This document shows positions 53,318 through 63,306 of a stretch of 64,000 nt of DNA, in pieces. A program made the position numbers and the translations under genes. How positions within the stretch are numbered: the stretch's first letter is position 1; each line of letters begins with the position of its first letter. Location: positions 558,001-622,000 of the forward strand of contig NZ_FNWD01000002.1 of the NCBI RefSeq assembly GCF_900104655.1. The letters are read 5' to 3'. Under the pieces are notes generated by a model. It saw nothing but the letters and a program-made list of their open reading frames with translations, ran no database searches and was not told where the DNA came from. This stretch comes from Millionella massiliensis. Its GTDB lineage: Bacteria > Bacteroidota > Bacteroidia > Bacteroidales > Rikenellaceae.

Positions 53318-53359
53318 AGTAAAGCGGTAACGCTCACGTGGTGACACGTGGGCTTTACT
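53318..53359 (+). promoter_or_regulatory. Leader hairpin upstream of the IPT/TIG lipoprotein gene
   Basis: AGTAAAGC (53318-53325) pairs with GCTTTACT (53352-53359); within it, CACGTG appears twice separated by GTGA. The structure lies about 110 bases before the lipoprotein ATG in a 320-base gene-free stretch after rnpB. Role unknown; could be a transcription attenuator or a DNA site. Confidence 0.35.
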
Positions 53360-53469
53360 TATTTGGTTGCACAGGTAGTCGAAGACCTCGGAAAGCAAAT
53401 AAGATTCAAAGCCCACGCTTTTTGTTTGTAATCAGCGACTTCATTTTTCCACCAAACAAACAAAACACC

Positions 53470-54780
53470 ATGAAAAAACTATTCGTATGGCTCAGTCTCG
53501 GGCTCACGCTGCTCAGCAGCTGCAACGACAAAAGCAAGGACACCCCTTCACTGATTACCGACCCCGTTTTACCACCCGTTACGGAAGAGTTCACCCCCGG
53601 GACAAGCGTCACAATCAGCGGTACCGGTTTCACTGCCTCAGACGAGATCTGGCTCCGTCTGCCGGTCAAAGCGACCGGAGGAGATATCCAGGCCACCATC
53701 ACCTCGCAGACCTCCACGCAGATCACCTTTACAGTTCCGGAGGGCGTAACACCGGGAGAATATACCCTGATCCTCAAACGCGGCAGCGAAGAGATGCAAC
53801 TCGGCGCCATCACCATCGGCGAGAGCAGCAGCGTGACCGATGCCAAGCTCTACGGACTGGGACCCGACGGAGTATACGGTATCGACAAGCAGACATACGC
53901 GCTCAACACGTTGGTCGAAACCGGCAACTGCAGTTTCAGCGGACGCAACGTGTATGACGCTTCGAAAAACACGATTTACAGCATCGAATGGGACGAAGAG
54001 TCAGCATCACAGGACGACGGTGACAAGTATGTCACGAAAAGCTGGCTGGGAATCCTTAATCTGAACGCCAACACCTACACCCGGCTCGATTTGCCCGACG
54101 ACATCGACTTTTTTGTCCACTTGCAGGACGGTCAGCCGACCCTGCTGGCGCAACCGGACGAAAACGACGACCACATCCGAATCTACACGATCAATCTAGC
54201 CACGGGAGCGCTGACCGAGACCCTCGACCTGGGCTCGTGGAAAAGTGCTTTCGAGGTATCGGGCGACTATTCATTCCAAATTCTGGGGAGCTACCTCAAA
54301 GGACAATCGATCTATATGGCCGTCTCCATCACCGAACAACAGACCTATCAATCTGAATACCGCTACCTGGCTCTCGACCTGAGTTCACCCGCCATCATCC
54401 CCGGCGACACGATACAAAGTGACAATACGGAGAGCGACATCTATTTCTTTGAACGGCAGGGACAACTGTACACCACCCTCACCGTACATACCGGGACGGA
54501 CGGTTCCGCTCCCTATTTCAGCCGCATCCAGCTTTTCGATCCGGCCAACCTTACCGTAACCGAAACGTTCTGTACATTGGAAGAGATGGACTGCTATGCC
54601 CCGCAGTACGATGCAGCCACCGACCGGCTCTACTGGCCGAGCTACTGGGAAAACGTCGAAGAAGGTACGGAAGACGTGACAACCCGTACCGACCTGTACG
54701 GTTTGGATTTTACCACCCGCACAGCCACTAAAATATACACCTGGGATGAGACAATCTGGGATTTGGTGCTTGCATATTAA
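53470..54780 (+). CDS. IPT/TIG-domain lipoprotein
   Basis: 436 residues from ATG 53470, giving a lipoprotein signal (KLFVWLSLGLTLLSSCND, lipidated Cys). Residues ~45-115 form an IPT/TIG fold (FTPGTSVTISGTGFTASDEIWLRLP ... VTPGEYTLILKRGSEEMQLGAITI). The rest is a repeated beta pattern (LYGLGPDGVYGIDKQTYALNTLV, YDASKNTIYSIEWDEE, YDAATDRLYWPSYWE) like a beta-propeller. Envelope protein, perhaps surface-exposed; ligand unknown. Convergent with nadB. Confidence 0.8.
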   Translation: MKKLFVWLSLGLTLLSSCNDKSKDTPSLITDPVLPPVTEEFTPGTSVTISGTGFTASDEIWLRLPVKATGGDIQATITSQTSTQITFTVPEGVTPGEYTLILKRGSEEMQLGAITIGESSSVTDAKLYGLGPDGVYGIDKQTYALNTLVETGNCSFSGRNVYDASKNTIYSIEWDEESASQDDGDKYVTKSWLGILNLNANTYTRLDLPDDIDFFVHLQDGQPTLLAQPDENDDHIRIYTINLATGALTETLDLGSWKSAFEVSGDYSFQILGSYLKGQSIYMAVSITEQQTYQSEYRYLALDLSSPAIIPGDTIQSDNTESDIYFFERQGQLYTTLTVHTGTDGSAPYFSRIQLFDPANLTVTETFCTLEEMDCYAPQYDAATDRLYWPSYWENVEEGTEDVTTRTDLYGLDFTTRTATKIYTWDETIWDLVLAY

Positions 54781-54798
54781 CGAAAGCTGACCGCAATT

Positions 54799-54838
54799 AA
54801 CAGAGAAGGGATGGCACGATTGCCATCCCTTCTCTGTT
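54799..54838. terminator. Two-way terminator between lipoprotein gene and nadB
   Basis: AACAGAGAAGGGATGGCA pairs perfectly with TGCCATCCCTTCTCTGTT around CGAT, with T and A runs flanking on the two strands. Confidence 0.85.
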
Positions 54839-54854
54839 TCTGGGGTTCGATACG

Positions 54855-56429
54855 TTAGAACTGAGATAGCATCGGGTAGTCCAGCGAGAAGTGCAACCCG
54901 ACACTCTCTTTCATCTGCTGCGCCTGCTTGATGATCAGATACCCGACTGCGATCATGTTTCGCAGTTCGCACAGGTTTTTCGACAGCGTCGAACGCTTGT
55001 AGAGGTGCTCGGTCTCTTCGTAGATGATCTGCAGACGGTGCATGGCCCGTTCCAGACGGATGTTCGACCGCACGATCCCCACATAGTTCGACATAATCTG
55101 CTGCACCTCCTTGACACTCTGGGTAATCAGCACCATCTCTTCGGGATGTGAGGTGCCCTTGTAGTCCCAGTCGGGCAGCCCGTCCTGCCAGGTCAGGTTG
55201 TCGATCACCGACAGTGAATGCCGTGCAGCCTGCTCGGCATAGACCACAGCCTCGATCAGTGAATTGGATGCCAGACGATTGGCACCGTGCAGACCGGTCG
55301 AAGCCGTTTCCCCGATGGCATAGAGTCGCTTGATGGAGGTTTCACCGTTCATGTCCACCTTCACCCCGCCGCAGCAGTAGTGGGCCGCCGGAACCACCGG
55401 TATGAAATCTTTCGTAATGTCGATCCCGATCGACAGACACTTCTTGTTGATGTTCGGGAAATGGTCGCGTGTCAGTTCCGGATCCTTATGGGTCACGTCA
55501 AGATAGACATACTCTTCGCCGCGCAGCTTCAGTTCATGGTCGATGCTGCGTGCCACCACGTCACGCGGCGCCAGCGACCCCATCGGATGGTACTTCTGCA
55601 TGAACTCTTTTCCATCCTGGGTCCGAAGAATAGCACCGAATCCGCGGATGGCCTCAGAAATCAGGAACGAAGGCCGTTCGCCCGGATTGTAGAGCGAAGT
55701 GGGGTGGAACTGGATAAACTCCATATTCTCGATAATCCCTTTGGCACGGTGAACGAGGGCGATGCCGTCACCGGTCGCACCGGCCGGATTGGTCGTGGTA
55801 TGGTAAACGTTCCCGGTACCGCCCGTCGCCAGGACGGTAACTTTGGCCCGCACGGTAAACACCTCCTGTGTGTCGAGTTTCAGGATATAGGCACCGTAGC
55901 ATTCGGTTCCGGGAATCGACCGTTTGACGAGTTTGCCCAAATGGTGCTGCGTAAGCAGGTCGACTGCAAAGTGGCGTTCCAGAATTTCGATATTGGGATG
56001 TTCGCGTACCCGGTCGATCAGTCGGTTTTCGACCTCGGCTCCCGTGTAATCTTTATGGTGGAGAATTCGGTGATGGGTATGGCCACCTTCACGCGCCAAT
56101 TCATAACGGCTGCCGTCTGCGACCCGGTCGAAATCGACGCCCCAGGCTATCAGCTGTCGGATCTGGGCAGGAGCGTTACGGACAACCAATTCCACGACTT
56201 CGCGGTTGTTTTTGTGCGAGCCGCAGATCATCGTATCTTCGATATGCTGTTCGAAGTCATCGGGTTCATAGGTTACACTGGCGATACCGCCCTGTGCATG
56301 ATAGGTATTGGCGTCGTCCAGGCGACTTTTCGTCACCAACAGCACCCGGCCATGGTCGGCCACCTTCAGGGCAAAACTGAGTCCTGCGATACCGGAGCCG
56401 ATCACCAAAAAGTCACAATCTCTGTTCAT
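54855..56429 (-). CDS. nadB: L-aspartate oxidase
   Basis: 524 residues from ATG 56429. FAD-dependent enzyme converting aspartate to iminoaspartate for NAD synthesis. FAD-binding FLVIGSGIAGLSFAL at 7-21, then the family blocks YHAQGGIASV, FHPTSLYNPGERPSFLISEAIRGFGAILR, GEEYVYLDVTHKD, and HYCCGGVKVDMNGET...YAIGETASTGLHGANRLASNSLIEAVVY. C-terminal helical domain ends LHFSLDYPML. It stands alone here, without nadA or nadC adjacent in the window. Confidence 0.95.
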   Translation of the reverse strand: MNRDCDFLVIGSGIAGLSFALKVADHGRVLLVTKSRLDDANTYHAQGGIASVTYEPDDFEQHIEDTMICGSHKNNREVVELVVRNAPAQIRQLIAWGVDFDRVADGSRYELAREGGHTHHRILHHKDYTGAEVENRLIDRVREHPNIEILERHFAVDLLTQHHLGKLVKRSIPGTECYGAYILKLDTQEVFTVRAKVTVLATGGTGNVYHTTTNPAGATGDGIALVHRAKGIIENMEFIQFHPTSLYNPGERPSFLISEAIRGFGAILRTQDGKEFMQKYHPMGSLAPRDVVARSIDHELKLRGEEYVYLDVTHKDPELTRDHFPNINKKCLSIGIDITKDFIPVVPAAHYCCGGVKVDMNGETSIKRLYAIGETASTGLHGANRLASNSLIEAVVYAEQAARHSLSVIDNLTWQDGLPDWDYKGTSHPEEMVLITQSVKEVQQIMSNYVGIVRSNIRLERAMHRLQIIYEETEHLYKRSTLSKNLCELRNMIAVGYLIIKQAQQMKESVGLHFSLDYPMLSQF

Positions 56430-56552
56430 TAGATTTATGCTGGGTAAGATGTTCTGAAATTGAATGAGTAAAGTTACACACAAATTCTGAAAATCGGTCG
56501 ATATTTTTCAGATAATCTTCCGTCGGCCGTGAGTTTCTGTATGTGAGATAAC

Positions 56553-56560
56553 TATTTTTG
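56553..56560 (+). promoter_or_regulatory. -7 box (TATTTTTG) before the outer-membrane barrel gene
   Basis: Matches TAnnTTTG, 20 bases upstream of ATG 56580. A -33 element is not clear. Confidence 0.4.
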
Positions 56561-56579
56561 CGGGAGATTTTTTCACCGT

Positions 56580-57347
56580 ATGACGACCTTAAATCCACAC
56601 TGCAACACCTCGGAACGGCCCGCCGCGCGACGCCGTTCATCAAGCCATCTGGTACTTGGCTCGCTCGTCAGTCTTCTGACCCTTCTCCCGTCCCTGAAGG
56701 CCTCCGCCCAATGGAGTGTCGGACTGAACGGCGGTTACGCCCGCAACATTCTCACAACCAGCCAGGAGTATGCCGACGAACAACGCTACGAACCGCACAA
56801 CGGCTTTACGATCGGCATTCCGGTTCAGTACGACTTTCGTTCGTGGTTCGGTCTGCGTGCCGAACTCAGTTTTGTGCAAAAAGGGCAGTCCTCCTACCGA
56901 ACGGGATATTACGAAGGGATCTACACCGATACACGCAACAACTACCTGCAACTGCCCGTGATGGCGCACTTTTCGTTCGGGGGCGAGCGTCTGAGGGGGT
57001 TCCTCCACCTGGGCGGTTATGTCGGCTACTGGCTCTCCAGCCACCGACAGGGAGTTACGGCCGTACTGATGGGTTCCAACCCCGAGACCGGAGACCTGCC
57101 GTATCCGTTTGACGAAAAAGTTCCGTTCGATTCACGCCGCGACAACCGTTTCGAAGCCGGATTGGCCGGCGGGATCGGTCTCTACTACCGCATAACGCCC
57201 CGCATCCGCATCGAAGCCGAAGGGCGGTGCTATTATGCGCTGACCGACATGCAGAAAAACTACATGAAATTCCTGATCCCACGCTACAACACGACCTTCA
57301 CAACGCAAATCGGATGTGTCATTACCCTGGGTAAACTCAACAAGTAA
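56580..57347 (+). CDS. Outer-membrane beta-barrel protein (PorT-like)
   Basis: 255 residues; signal peptide after an extended charged start (VLGSLVSLLTLLPSLKASAQW). Alternating amphipathic strands (WSVGLNGGYARN, FTIGIPVQYDFRSWFGLRAELSFVQKG, NYLQLPVMAHFSFGGE, GFLHLGGYVGYWLSS, NRFEAGLAGGIGLYYRITPRIRIEAEGRCYYALTD, FTTQIGCVITLGKL) are typical of small OMP_b-brl/PorT-type barrels. Function unknown. The S41 lipoprotein gene starts 7 bases after its stop, so the two form an operon. Confidence 0.8.
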   Translation: MTTLNPHCNTSERPAARRRSSSHLVLGSLVSLLTLLPSLKASAQWSVGLNGGYARNILTTSQEYADEQRYEPHNGFTIGIPVQYDFRSWFGLRAELSFVQKGQSSYRTGYYEGIYTDTRNNYLQLPVMAHFSFGGERLRGFLHLGGYVGYWLSSHRQGVTAVLMGSNPETGDLPYPFDEKVPFDSRRDNRFEAGLAGGIGLYYRITPRIRIEAEGRCYYALTDMQKNYMKFLIPRYNTTFTTQIGCVITLGKLNK

Positions 57348-57354
57348 ACTTGCC

Positions 57355-58584
57355 ATGAAACACATATATCGCCTGATTCTTGTCGCCACCGTCATCACCC
57401 TGACATCGGTATCGTGCCGGCGTCAGTCGCCCGAACTCACCAACCCAAACGAGATACGGGTAAACACCGGAACCCCCTCGCAAGTTTTCCTCGCCTTCTG
57501 GCAGGGGATGAACAACTCGTACGGCTTTTGGGATATCGACCCCACAGACTGGGACGCCGTGTATGACCACTACCTGCCTGTATTCAAACGTCTGGATACC
57601 GAGCTGGCCGAACTGCCCACCACCGAAGATCGCATGAACCGTCTCCAAGAGGTGTACACCGAAATGTGCAAAGAGCTGATCGACCACCACCTGACCATCA
57701 CCTTCTATCCGGAGACCGACTCGGCCTTTCGCATTTCGCCCGGCATGCTGGAAGCCCAGAGCCGTGATTATGCCCACCAAAAGCAACTGATCAACAACAC
57801 GCTGCGCACGGTGTACGAGGCCAACAAGCAGGCCGGCCGCATCACGGACGACGTGGTAGGAATCTACAATGACCCTTCGGGCGAAAACTCCATACTGGCC
57901 ATCTCATATCGAATAGACGGAGTTATATATCTGCATTTTACCTCTTTTTCATTTACGGGCGCCATCGAAAACAACCCGGGTAATCCGGCCGAAGAGGCCC
58001 TACGCAACTTCCAGCGGCTGATCCTCGAGACTCCTGACATCCGGGGCGTTATCATCGACGTGCGCGACAACGGCGGAGGCTACCTGGACGACATGAACGA
58101 ATTACTCGCCTACATGATTGACTCCCCGCTGCACTTTGCCTACACGCGGGTCAAAAGCGGTCTGGGACGTTTGGACTACGATCCCTGGGTACCCGCCACG
58201 GTAGATCCCGCACCCCGACACCGTAAAATAGAAGCTCCGATCGTGGTACTGACCAACCTCTATTCGGTCAGCATGTCCGAACTGACAGCCATGGCCGTTT
58301 CGGCCCTGCCCAACGGATGCGTCATCGGCGAACGCAGCTTCGGCGGCACGGGTCCGCTGACCGGCGACTTCCTCTATTCCTATAATGGTTCCGTCTCCAA
58401 CGCGGCGGTCAACATCTACTGCGCCACGGCCATGACCAAAGATATTCATGGCGAGATTCATGAAGGAGTCGGCATCGTACCGGACATCGAGGTACTGCAG
58501 GATGCGACCATGGAGGCCCAGTTGGCCAACGGCGTCGACCTGCAACTGGAACGGGCCCTGGAGTACATCCGCACGGGGAAATAA
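57355..58584 (+). CDS. S41-family peptidase-like lipoprotein, catalytic Lys apparently missing
   Basis: 409 residues from ATG 57355; lipoprotein signal (YRLILVATVITLTSVSC). N-terminal helical domain with GMNNSYGFWDIDPTDWDAVYD, then the S41 core: VIIDVRDNGGGYLDDMNELL and SVSMSELTAMAVSALPNGCVIGERSFGGTGPL. The nucleophile Ser is in the SVSMSE segment (306-308), but at the place where family members have GKG after VIGERSF, this protein has GGT, so the general-base Lys is not visible. Periplasmic or surface; possibly a binding protein rather than an active protease. Confidence 0.8.
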   Translation: MKHIYRLILVATVITLTSVSCRRQSPELTNPNEIRVNTGTPSQVFLAFWQGMNNSYGFWDIDPTDWDAVYDHYLPVFKRLDTELAELPTTEDRMNRLQEVYTEMCKELIDHHLTITFYPETDSAFRISPGMLEAQSRDYAHQKQLINNTLRTVYEANKQAGRITDDVVGIYNDPSGENSILAISYRIDGVIYLHFTSFSFTGAIENNPGNPAEEALRNFQRLILETPDIRGVIIDVRDNGGGYLDDMNELLAYMIDSPLHFAYTRVKSGLGRLDYDPWVPATVDPAPRHRKIEAPIVVLTNLYSVSMSELTAMAVSALPNGCVIGERSFGGTGPLTGDFLYSYNGSVSNAAVNIYCATAMTKDIHGEIHEGVGIVPDIEVLQDATMEAQLANGVDLQLERALEYIRTGK

Positions 58585-58638
58585 CCCGTCCGGACACCCG
58601 TTTCCGACTGGCAGCTTCGACCGCTCACCCACCTACCG

Positions 58639-58662
58639 GCTCCCCCTCGGGGGAGCTTTTTC
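58639..58662 (+). terminator. Terminator of the barrel-S41 operon
   Basis: GCTCCCC - CTC - GGGGGAGC followed by TTTTTC. Confidence 0.85.
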
Positions 58663-58708
58663 TTGACTATACCGTAAATTTTCCATTCGCATACACCGAA
58701 AAACTTGT

Positions 58709-58716
58709 TACTTTTG
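58709..58716 (+). promoter_or_regulatory. -7 box (TACTTTTG) of the rseC-rnf operon
   Basis: Exact TAnnTTTG match 51 bases before the rseC-like ATG and after the preceding terminator, so it should drive the whole rnf operon. Confidence 0.5.
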
Positions 58717-58767
58717 TGACCGCAACCGCCAGCGATTGCTCCCACCGATTCACACTAACCCAAATAA

Positions 58768-59199
58768 ATGACCCACTCATCAGGAACCATTCGCCAAAGC
58801 GCTACGGTTATTCGCGTCGATGCGACCCAAATCGAGGTCGAAGTGTGTCGTCCCGAAGCCTGCGCCGCCTGTAAAGCGAAGAGCGTATGCAGCGAAGGGG
58901 GAGGGCAGGGCAAACGCATGACCCTCGCCAACGACGGACAAGGCTACCAACTCGGCGAACAGATCACCCTGGTGATGCGCCGTTCGGCCGGTCTGAAAGC
59001 CGTCGTAATCGCCTATCTGGTCCCCGTCATTCTGGTTGTGGCCGCCCTGCTGGTATTCCAGACCGTGCAAATCAAGGAAACCGTGGCCGCCATTTCGACC
59101 CTCGTGCTGCTGGGTCTCTATTTTCTGGTCATTCGACTGCTGCGCTGCCGCCTCAATCGTGAACTTACCATCGAAATCGAAAAAGAAATCGGACAATAA
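58768..59199 (+). CDS. RseC/SoxR-reducing-type membrane protein
   Basis: 143 residues. Cys-rich N-terminal domain ([22 protein letters not shown]) and two membrane helices ([22 protein letters not shown] and [19 protein letters not shown]), the RseC_MucC fold. In other bacteria RseC-like proteins are coded with Rnf and help reduce SoxR or a related partner. Its stop overlaps the rnfB ATG (TAATG), so it is translationally coupled to the rnf genes. Confidence 0.85.
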   Translation: MTHSSGTIRQSATVIRVDATQIEVEVCRPEACAACKAKSVCSEGGGQGKRMTLANDGQGYQLGEQITLVMRRSAGLKAVVIAYLVPVILVVAALLVFQTVQIKETVAAISTLVLLGLYFLVIRLLRCRLNRELTIEIEKEIGQ

Positions 59200-60170
59200 T
59201 GAACGTAACACTAATCTACACCATCGCCATCCTGGTAGGGCTCGGACTCATAGCAGCCGTCGTGCTCTACTTCGTTGCGCAGAAATTCAAAGTCTATGAA
59301 GATCCCCGGATCGACGAGACTGAAGCCAAACTTCCCGGTGCCAACTGCGGCGGCTGCGGATTCCCCGGCTGCCGGGGGATGGCCGAAGCACTGGTCAAAA
59401 ACGACGACATCTCGAACCTCTACTGCCCGGTGGGCGGCGCCCCGACCATGAAGGTCATCGCCGAATACCTCGGTAAGGCCGTCGCCGAAAAAGAGCCCAT
59501 GGTAGCCGTGGTACGTTGCGGCGGCTCGCACTGCAACCGTCCCCGCACCAACACCTTCGACGGAGCCCGTTCCTGCGCCGTCGAAGCCTCGCTCTACGGC
59601 GGCGAAACCGGTTGCGTCTTCGGCTGCCTCGGCAACGGCGACTGCACCACCGTCTGCAACTTCGGCGCCATCCGCATGAACCCCGAAACCGGCCTGCCCG
59701 AAGTCGACGAAGAGAAATGTACCGCCTGCGGTGCCTGCGTGAAAGCCTGCCCGAGAAACGTGATCGAACTCCGCAAAAAAGGCCCCAAAGGACGCCGCGT
59801 CTATGTCAACTGCATCAACAAAGACAAAGGCGCCATCACCCGCAAAGCCTGCACCGTCGGCTGTATCGGCTGCGGCAAATGTGTCAAGACCTGTCCCTTC
59901 GGCGCCATCACGCTCGAAAACAATGTGGCCTACATCGATCCGGCCAAATGCCGCATGTGCCGTAAATGCGTAGCCGTTTGTCCGACCGGCGCCATCCAGG
60001 AAGTGAACTTCCCGCCGCGTCCCGCCGAAAAATCGGCCACGACCGACAACAACGCAGCCCAGCCTGCCGCCAAGCCGGCAGCAGCACCGGCTCCAGCCGC
60101 CGCACAACCGCAGGCAGCACCCGCTAAGGAAACCAAAACCGCAGAAGAAGGAGGGGAACAACATGCTTAA
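59199..60170 (+). CDS. rnfB: Rnf electron transport complex subunit B
   Basis: 323 residues. N-terminal membrane helix ([23 protein letters not shown]), then the four-cysteine cluster motif [14 protein letters not shown], further Cys motifs [14 protein letters not shown], and two ferredoxin-like clusters [12 protein letters not shown] and [12 protein letters not shown], plus [12 protein letters not shown]. Accepts electrons from ferredoxin. The last 55 residues form an Ala/Pro-rich tail usual in Bacteroidetes. Overlaps rnfC by 8 bases. Confidence 0.95.
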   Translation: MNVTLIYTIAILVGLGLIAAVVLYFVAQKFKVYEDPRIDETEAKLPGANCGGCGFPGCRGMAEALVKNDDISNLYCPVGGAPTMKVIAEYLGKAVAEKEPMVAVVRCGGSHCNRPRTNTFDGARSCAVEASLYGGETGCVFGCLGNGDCTTVCNFGAIRMNPETGLPEVDEEKCTACGACVKACPRNVIELRKKGPKGRRVYVNCINKDKGAITRKACTVGCIGCGKCVKTCPFGAITLENNVAYIDPAKCRMCRKCVAVCPTGAIQEVNFPPRPAEKSATTDNNAAQPAAKPAAAPAPAAAQPQAAPAKETKTAEEGGEQHA

Positions 60171-61506
60171 GACCTTCAGACTGGGTGGCGTTCACCCGCA
60201 CGACTATAAAATCAGCAAAGACGCAGCCATCCGGGTATTCGACATTCCGAAAACCGTAACCATTCCGCTGGGCCAGCACATCGGCGCACCGGCCACCGCC
60301 ACCGTCCAGAAAGGCGACAAGGTGCTGGTGGGCGACGTAATCGGCACCGCGACCGGTTTCGTATCCGCCAACATCCACAGTTCCGTATCCGGTACCGTCA
60401 CCAGCGTGGATGCCGTGCCCGACGGAGCCAACCTCCGCAAACCGGCCGTGACGATCGCCGTCGAAGGGGATGAATGGAACCCCGCCATCGACCGCACCGA
60501 CACGCTGGTCAAAACGTGCAACCTGGAACCCAAGGAGATCATTGCCAAAATCGCCGCAGCCGGCATCGTCGGCCTCGGCGGCGCCACCTTCCCGACCCAG
60601 GTAAAACTCTCCGTCCCGCCCGGCAAGAAAGCCGAAATGCTTATCATCAACGGCGTCGAATGTGAACCCTACCTGACCGCCGACTATCGTCTGATGCTCG
60701 AACACGCCGAAGAACTGCTCGTCGGATGCGAAATTCTGATGCGCGCCCTCGGAGTGGAGCAGTGCTACATCGGTATCGAAAACAACAAGCCCGCCGCCAT
60801 CAAACACCTGAACGAAATCCTCGGCAGCGGCCAGTACAATAAAGGAATCAGCGTAGTTCCGCTGAAAATGCGTTACCCGCAGGGCGGTGAAAAACAGCTA
60901 ATCGCCGCCATCTCCAAACGCGAAGTGCCGAGCGGAGGCCTGCCCATCGACGTCGGCGCCGTAGTTCAAAACGTCGGCACCACCTATGCCGTTTACCAGG
61001 CTGTTCAGAAAAACCGCCCGATCGTCGATCGCGTCGTTACCGTCACCGGCAAACAACTCGCCCAGCCGTCGAACCTGCTGGTACGTATCGGTACCCCGAT
61101 CAGCGCCCTGATTGAAGCCTGCGGCGGACTGCCCGCCGATACCGGCAAAGTCATCAACGGCGGTCCGATGATGGGTCGCGCCATGGCCAACATCGACGCT
61201 CCCGTCACCAAAGGTACCTCCGGTGTGCTGCTGATGAGCGAGAAAGAGTCGCTCCGCACGCCCGAAATGCCCTGTATCCAGTGTGCCAAATGTGTCGACG
61301 CCTGCCCGATGGGACTCGAGCCCTTCCTGATCTCGAAACTCTCGCGGCTGCGCCTCTACGACCGCTTGGAGCCCCATCACGTGACAGACTGTATCGAATG
61401 TGGCTGCTGCGCGTTCACCTGCCCCTCGCACCTGCCGCTGCTGGACTACATCCGTCTGGGTAAAGCCGAAACCATGAAATTAATCCGGGCACGAAAAGCC
61501 AAATAA
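60163..61506 (+). CDS. rnfC: Rnf electron transport complex subunit C
   Basis: 447 residues. NADH/FMN-binding SLBB region: [25 protein letters not shown], the FMN-phosphate segment [16 protein letters not shown], and two ferredoxin-type clusters [14 protein letters not shown] and [16 protein letters not shown]. Peripheral membrane subunit passing electrons to or from NAD(H). The C-terminus is short, without the long Ala-rich repeats of enterobacterial RnfC. Confidence 0.95.
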   Translation: MLKTFRLGGVHPHDYKISKDAAIRVFDIPKTVTIPLGQHIGAPATATVQKGDKVLVGDVIGTATGFVSANIHSSVSGTVTSVDAVPDGANLRKPAVTIAVEGDEWNPAIDRTDTLVKTCNLEPKEIIAKIAAAGIVGLGGATFPTQVKLSVPPGKKAEMLIINGVECEPYLTADYRLMLEHAEELLVGCEILMRALGVEQCYIGIENNKPAAIKHLNEILGSGQYNKGISVVPLKMRYPQGGEKQLIAAISKREVPSGGLPIDVGAVVQNVGTTYAVYQAVQKNRPIVDRVVTVTGKQLAQPSNLLVRIGTPISALIEACGGLPADTGKVINGGPMMGRAMANIDAPVTKGTSGVLLMSEKESLRTPEMPCIQCAKCVDACPMGLEPFLISKLSRLRLYDRLEPHHVTDCIECGCCAFTCPSHLPLLDYIRLGKAETMKLIRARKAK

Positions 61507-61520
61507 AGAAATTCCAGATT

Positions 61521-62504
61521 ATGAGCAATAGAATAGTAGCCCCATCGCCTCACCTGCACGGGGAGTTGTCTACACCTCGGATCATGCGCGACGTGGTGAT
61601 CGCCCTGATTCCGGCCTTCGCCTTTTCGCTTTTCATCTACGGTCTGAACGCCCTGGTGGTCACCGCCATCGCCGTCGTCTCCTGCATGCTCTTCGAATGG
61701 CTGATCAATCGATTCATGCTGCGACGCGCATCGACCCTCGGCGACTGGTCCGCCGTAGTGACCGGTACGTTGCTGGCCTTCAACCTTCCGGCCAACATCT
61801 CGCCGTGGCTGATCGTGCTTGGTGCACTCGTAGCCATCGGCATCGGTAAAATGTCGTTCGGCGGACTCGGCCGCAACCTCTTCAACCCCGCCCTGGTGGG
61901 TCGTGTCTTCCTGCTGATCTCGTTCCCGGTACAGATGACCCTCTTCCCCGACACCCCCGGTGTCGATGCCATCACCGGCGCCACCCCGCTGGCCTTCGTC
62001 AAAGAGGCCATGAAAACCGGAACCCCCGTTGCCGACATCATGCCCAACATCGACCTCGGCGGCATGCTCCTCGGTTTCAAAGACGGTTCGATGGGTGAAA
62101 TCGGCGCCCTGGCCCTGCTGATCGGCGGCATCTACCTGCTGATCCGCAAAGTCATCACCTGGCACATCCCCGTATTCGTATTGGGCAGCATCTTCGTCTT
62201 CGCCTCGATTCTGTGGCTGATCGACCCCGCCCAATACATGAACCCGCTGTTCCACCTCTTCGCCGGCGGTGCCATGCTCGGCGCCATCTTCATGGCCACG
62301 GACTACGTCACCTCGCCCATGAGCAAGGCCGGACAGATCATCTACGCCATCGGGATCGGCGTAATTACCATCCTGATCCGCGTATGGGGAGCCTACCCGG
62401 AAGGGATCTCGTTCGCCATCCTGATTATGAACGCCACCGTTCCGCTGATTAACATGTATGTGAAACCCAGCCGTTTCGGCGGCCGCAGCCCTAAAAAGAA
62501 GTAA
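61521..62504 (+). CDS. rnfD: Rnf electron transport complex subunit D
   Basis: 327 residues, polytopic membrane protein with about nine to ten helices. The flavinylation site is T155 in DAITGATPLAF, where FMN is bound covalently through Thr by ApbE. Central ion-pumping subunit. Starts 14 bases after rnfC. Confidence 0.95.
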   Translation: MSNRIVAPSPHLHGELSTPRIMRDVVIALIPAFAFSLFIYGLNALVVTAIAVVSCMLFEWLINRFMLRRASTLGDWSAVVTGTLLAFNLPANISPWLIVLGALVAIGIGKMSFGGLGRNLFNPALVGRVFLLISFPVQMTLFPDTPGVDAITGATPLAFVKEAMKTGTPVADIMPNIDLGGMLLGFKDGSMGEIGALALLIGGIYLLIRKVITWHIPVFVLGSIFVFASILWLIDPAQYMNPLFHLFAGGAMLGAIFMATDYVTSPMSKAGQIIYAIGIGVITILIRVWGAYPEGISFAILIMNATVPLINMYVKPSRFGGRSPKKK

Positions 62505-62509
62505 GAGAT

Positions 62510-63304
62510 ATGGCCATGCAAAGCTCACTCAAAAATATGGTGATCGTGCTGGGATCCATCACCCTGGTATCCAGCGCAGCGGTCGGCGGCATCTACCTGC
62601 TGACCAAAGAACCGATCGAAGCGGCACAGATCAAGAAAGTCAACGACGCCATCGCCCAGGTGATGCCCGAATTTGACAACGTTCCCTCGGAAGAGGCCAT
62701 CGTCAAAGAGGCCGACGGCGAAAACGTCAACGTATATCCCGCCACCCTGAACGGAGAACCCGTAGGTTACGCCATCGAAACCTTCTCGAAAAACGGTTTC
62801 GGTGGTAAAATGTCCCTGATGGTCGGCTTCCTGCCCGACGGAACCATCAAAGACATCTCGGTGATCTCGCAGAACGAAACCCCCGGTCTGGGCGATAAGA
62901 TCCAGAAATCGAAATCGAACTTCGCCGTACAGTTCGAAGGCAAGAATCCCGCCACCTTCAAACTGGCCGTCAAGAAAGACGGTGGCGATGTTGACGCCAT
63001 CACCGCCTCGACCATCTCGTCGCGCGCCTTTACCGACGCCGTGCAACGTGCCTACAACATCCTGCAAGCCGTACTGAACGACACCCAGGTGGAAGCTACC
63101 TCCGGAGCAACTGCCAAAGCCGAACCCGAACCCAAAAAGGAAAAAGCACCCGTGTCGAAACCCAAGCCGCAGGAACCCGAAGAAGAAAAATTCGAGTTTG
63201 ACCCGACCGCTGTCAAAGGGGCGCTTCCCTACGATGCCAACAGCGGCGCCACTGCCTCGGCAGAAAACAGCGACTCAAGTAGCACCCAGAAAGGAGGAGA
63301 ATAA
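62510..63304 (+). CDS. rnfG: Rnf electron transport complex subunit G
   Basis: 264 residues. One N-terminal membrane helix (MVIVLGSITLVSSAAVGGIYLL), then the FMN-binding periplasmic domain with the attachment motif TAST (T168) within VDAITASTISSRAF. Family members end soon after; here there is an extra ~65-residue Lys/Pro/Glu-rich tail that includes two further SGAT sequences at 198-201 and 245-248. The start lies 5 bases after rnfD; ATG at codon 3 is an alternative. Confidence 0.95.
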   Translation: MAMQSSLKNMVIVLGSITLVSSAAVGGIYLLTKEPIEAAQIKKVNDAIAQVMPEFDNVPSEEAIVKEADGENVNVYPATLNGEPVGYAIETFSKNGFGGKMSLMVGFLPDGTIKDISVISQNETPGLGDKIQKSKSNFAVQFEGKNPATFKLAVKKDGGDVDAITASTISSRAFTDAVQRAYNILQAVLNDTQVEATSGATAKAEPEPKKEKAPVSKPKPQEPEEEKFEFDPTAVKGALPYDANSGATASAENSDSSSTQKGGE

Positions 63305-63306
63305 CC

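Noticed and set aside
59211-60164. A 317-residue leftward frame rich in Gly/Phe
   Set aside because: Antisense of rnfB; arises from its codon bias.
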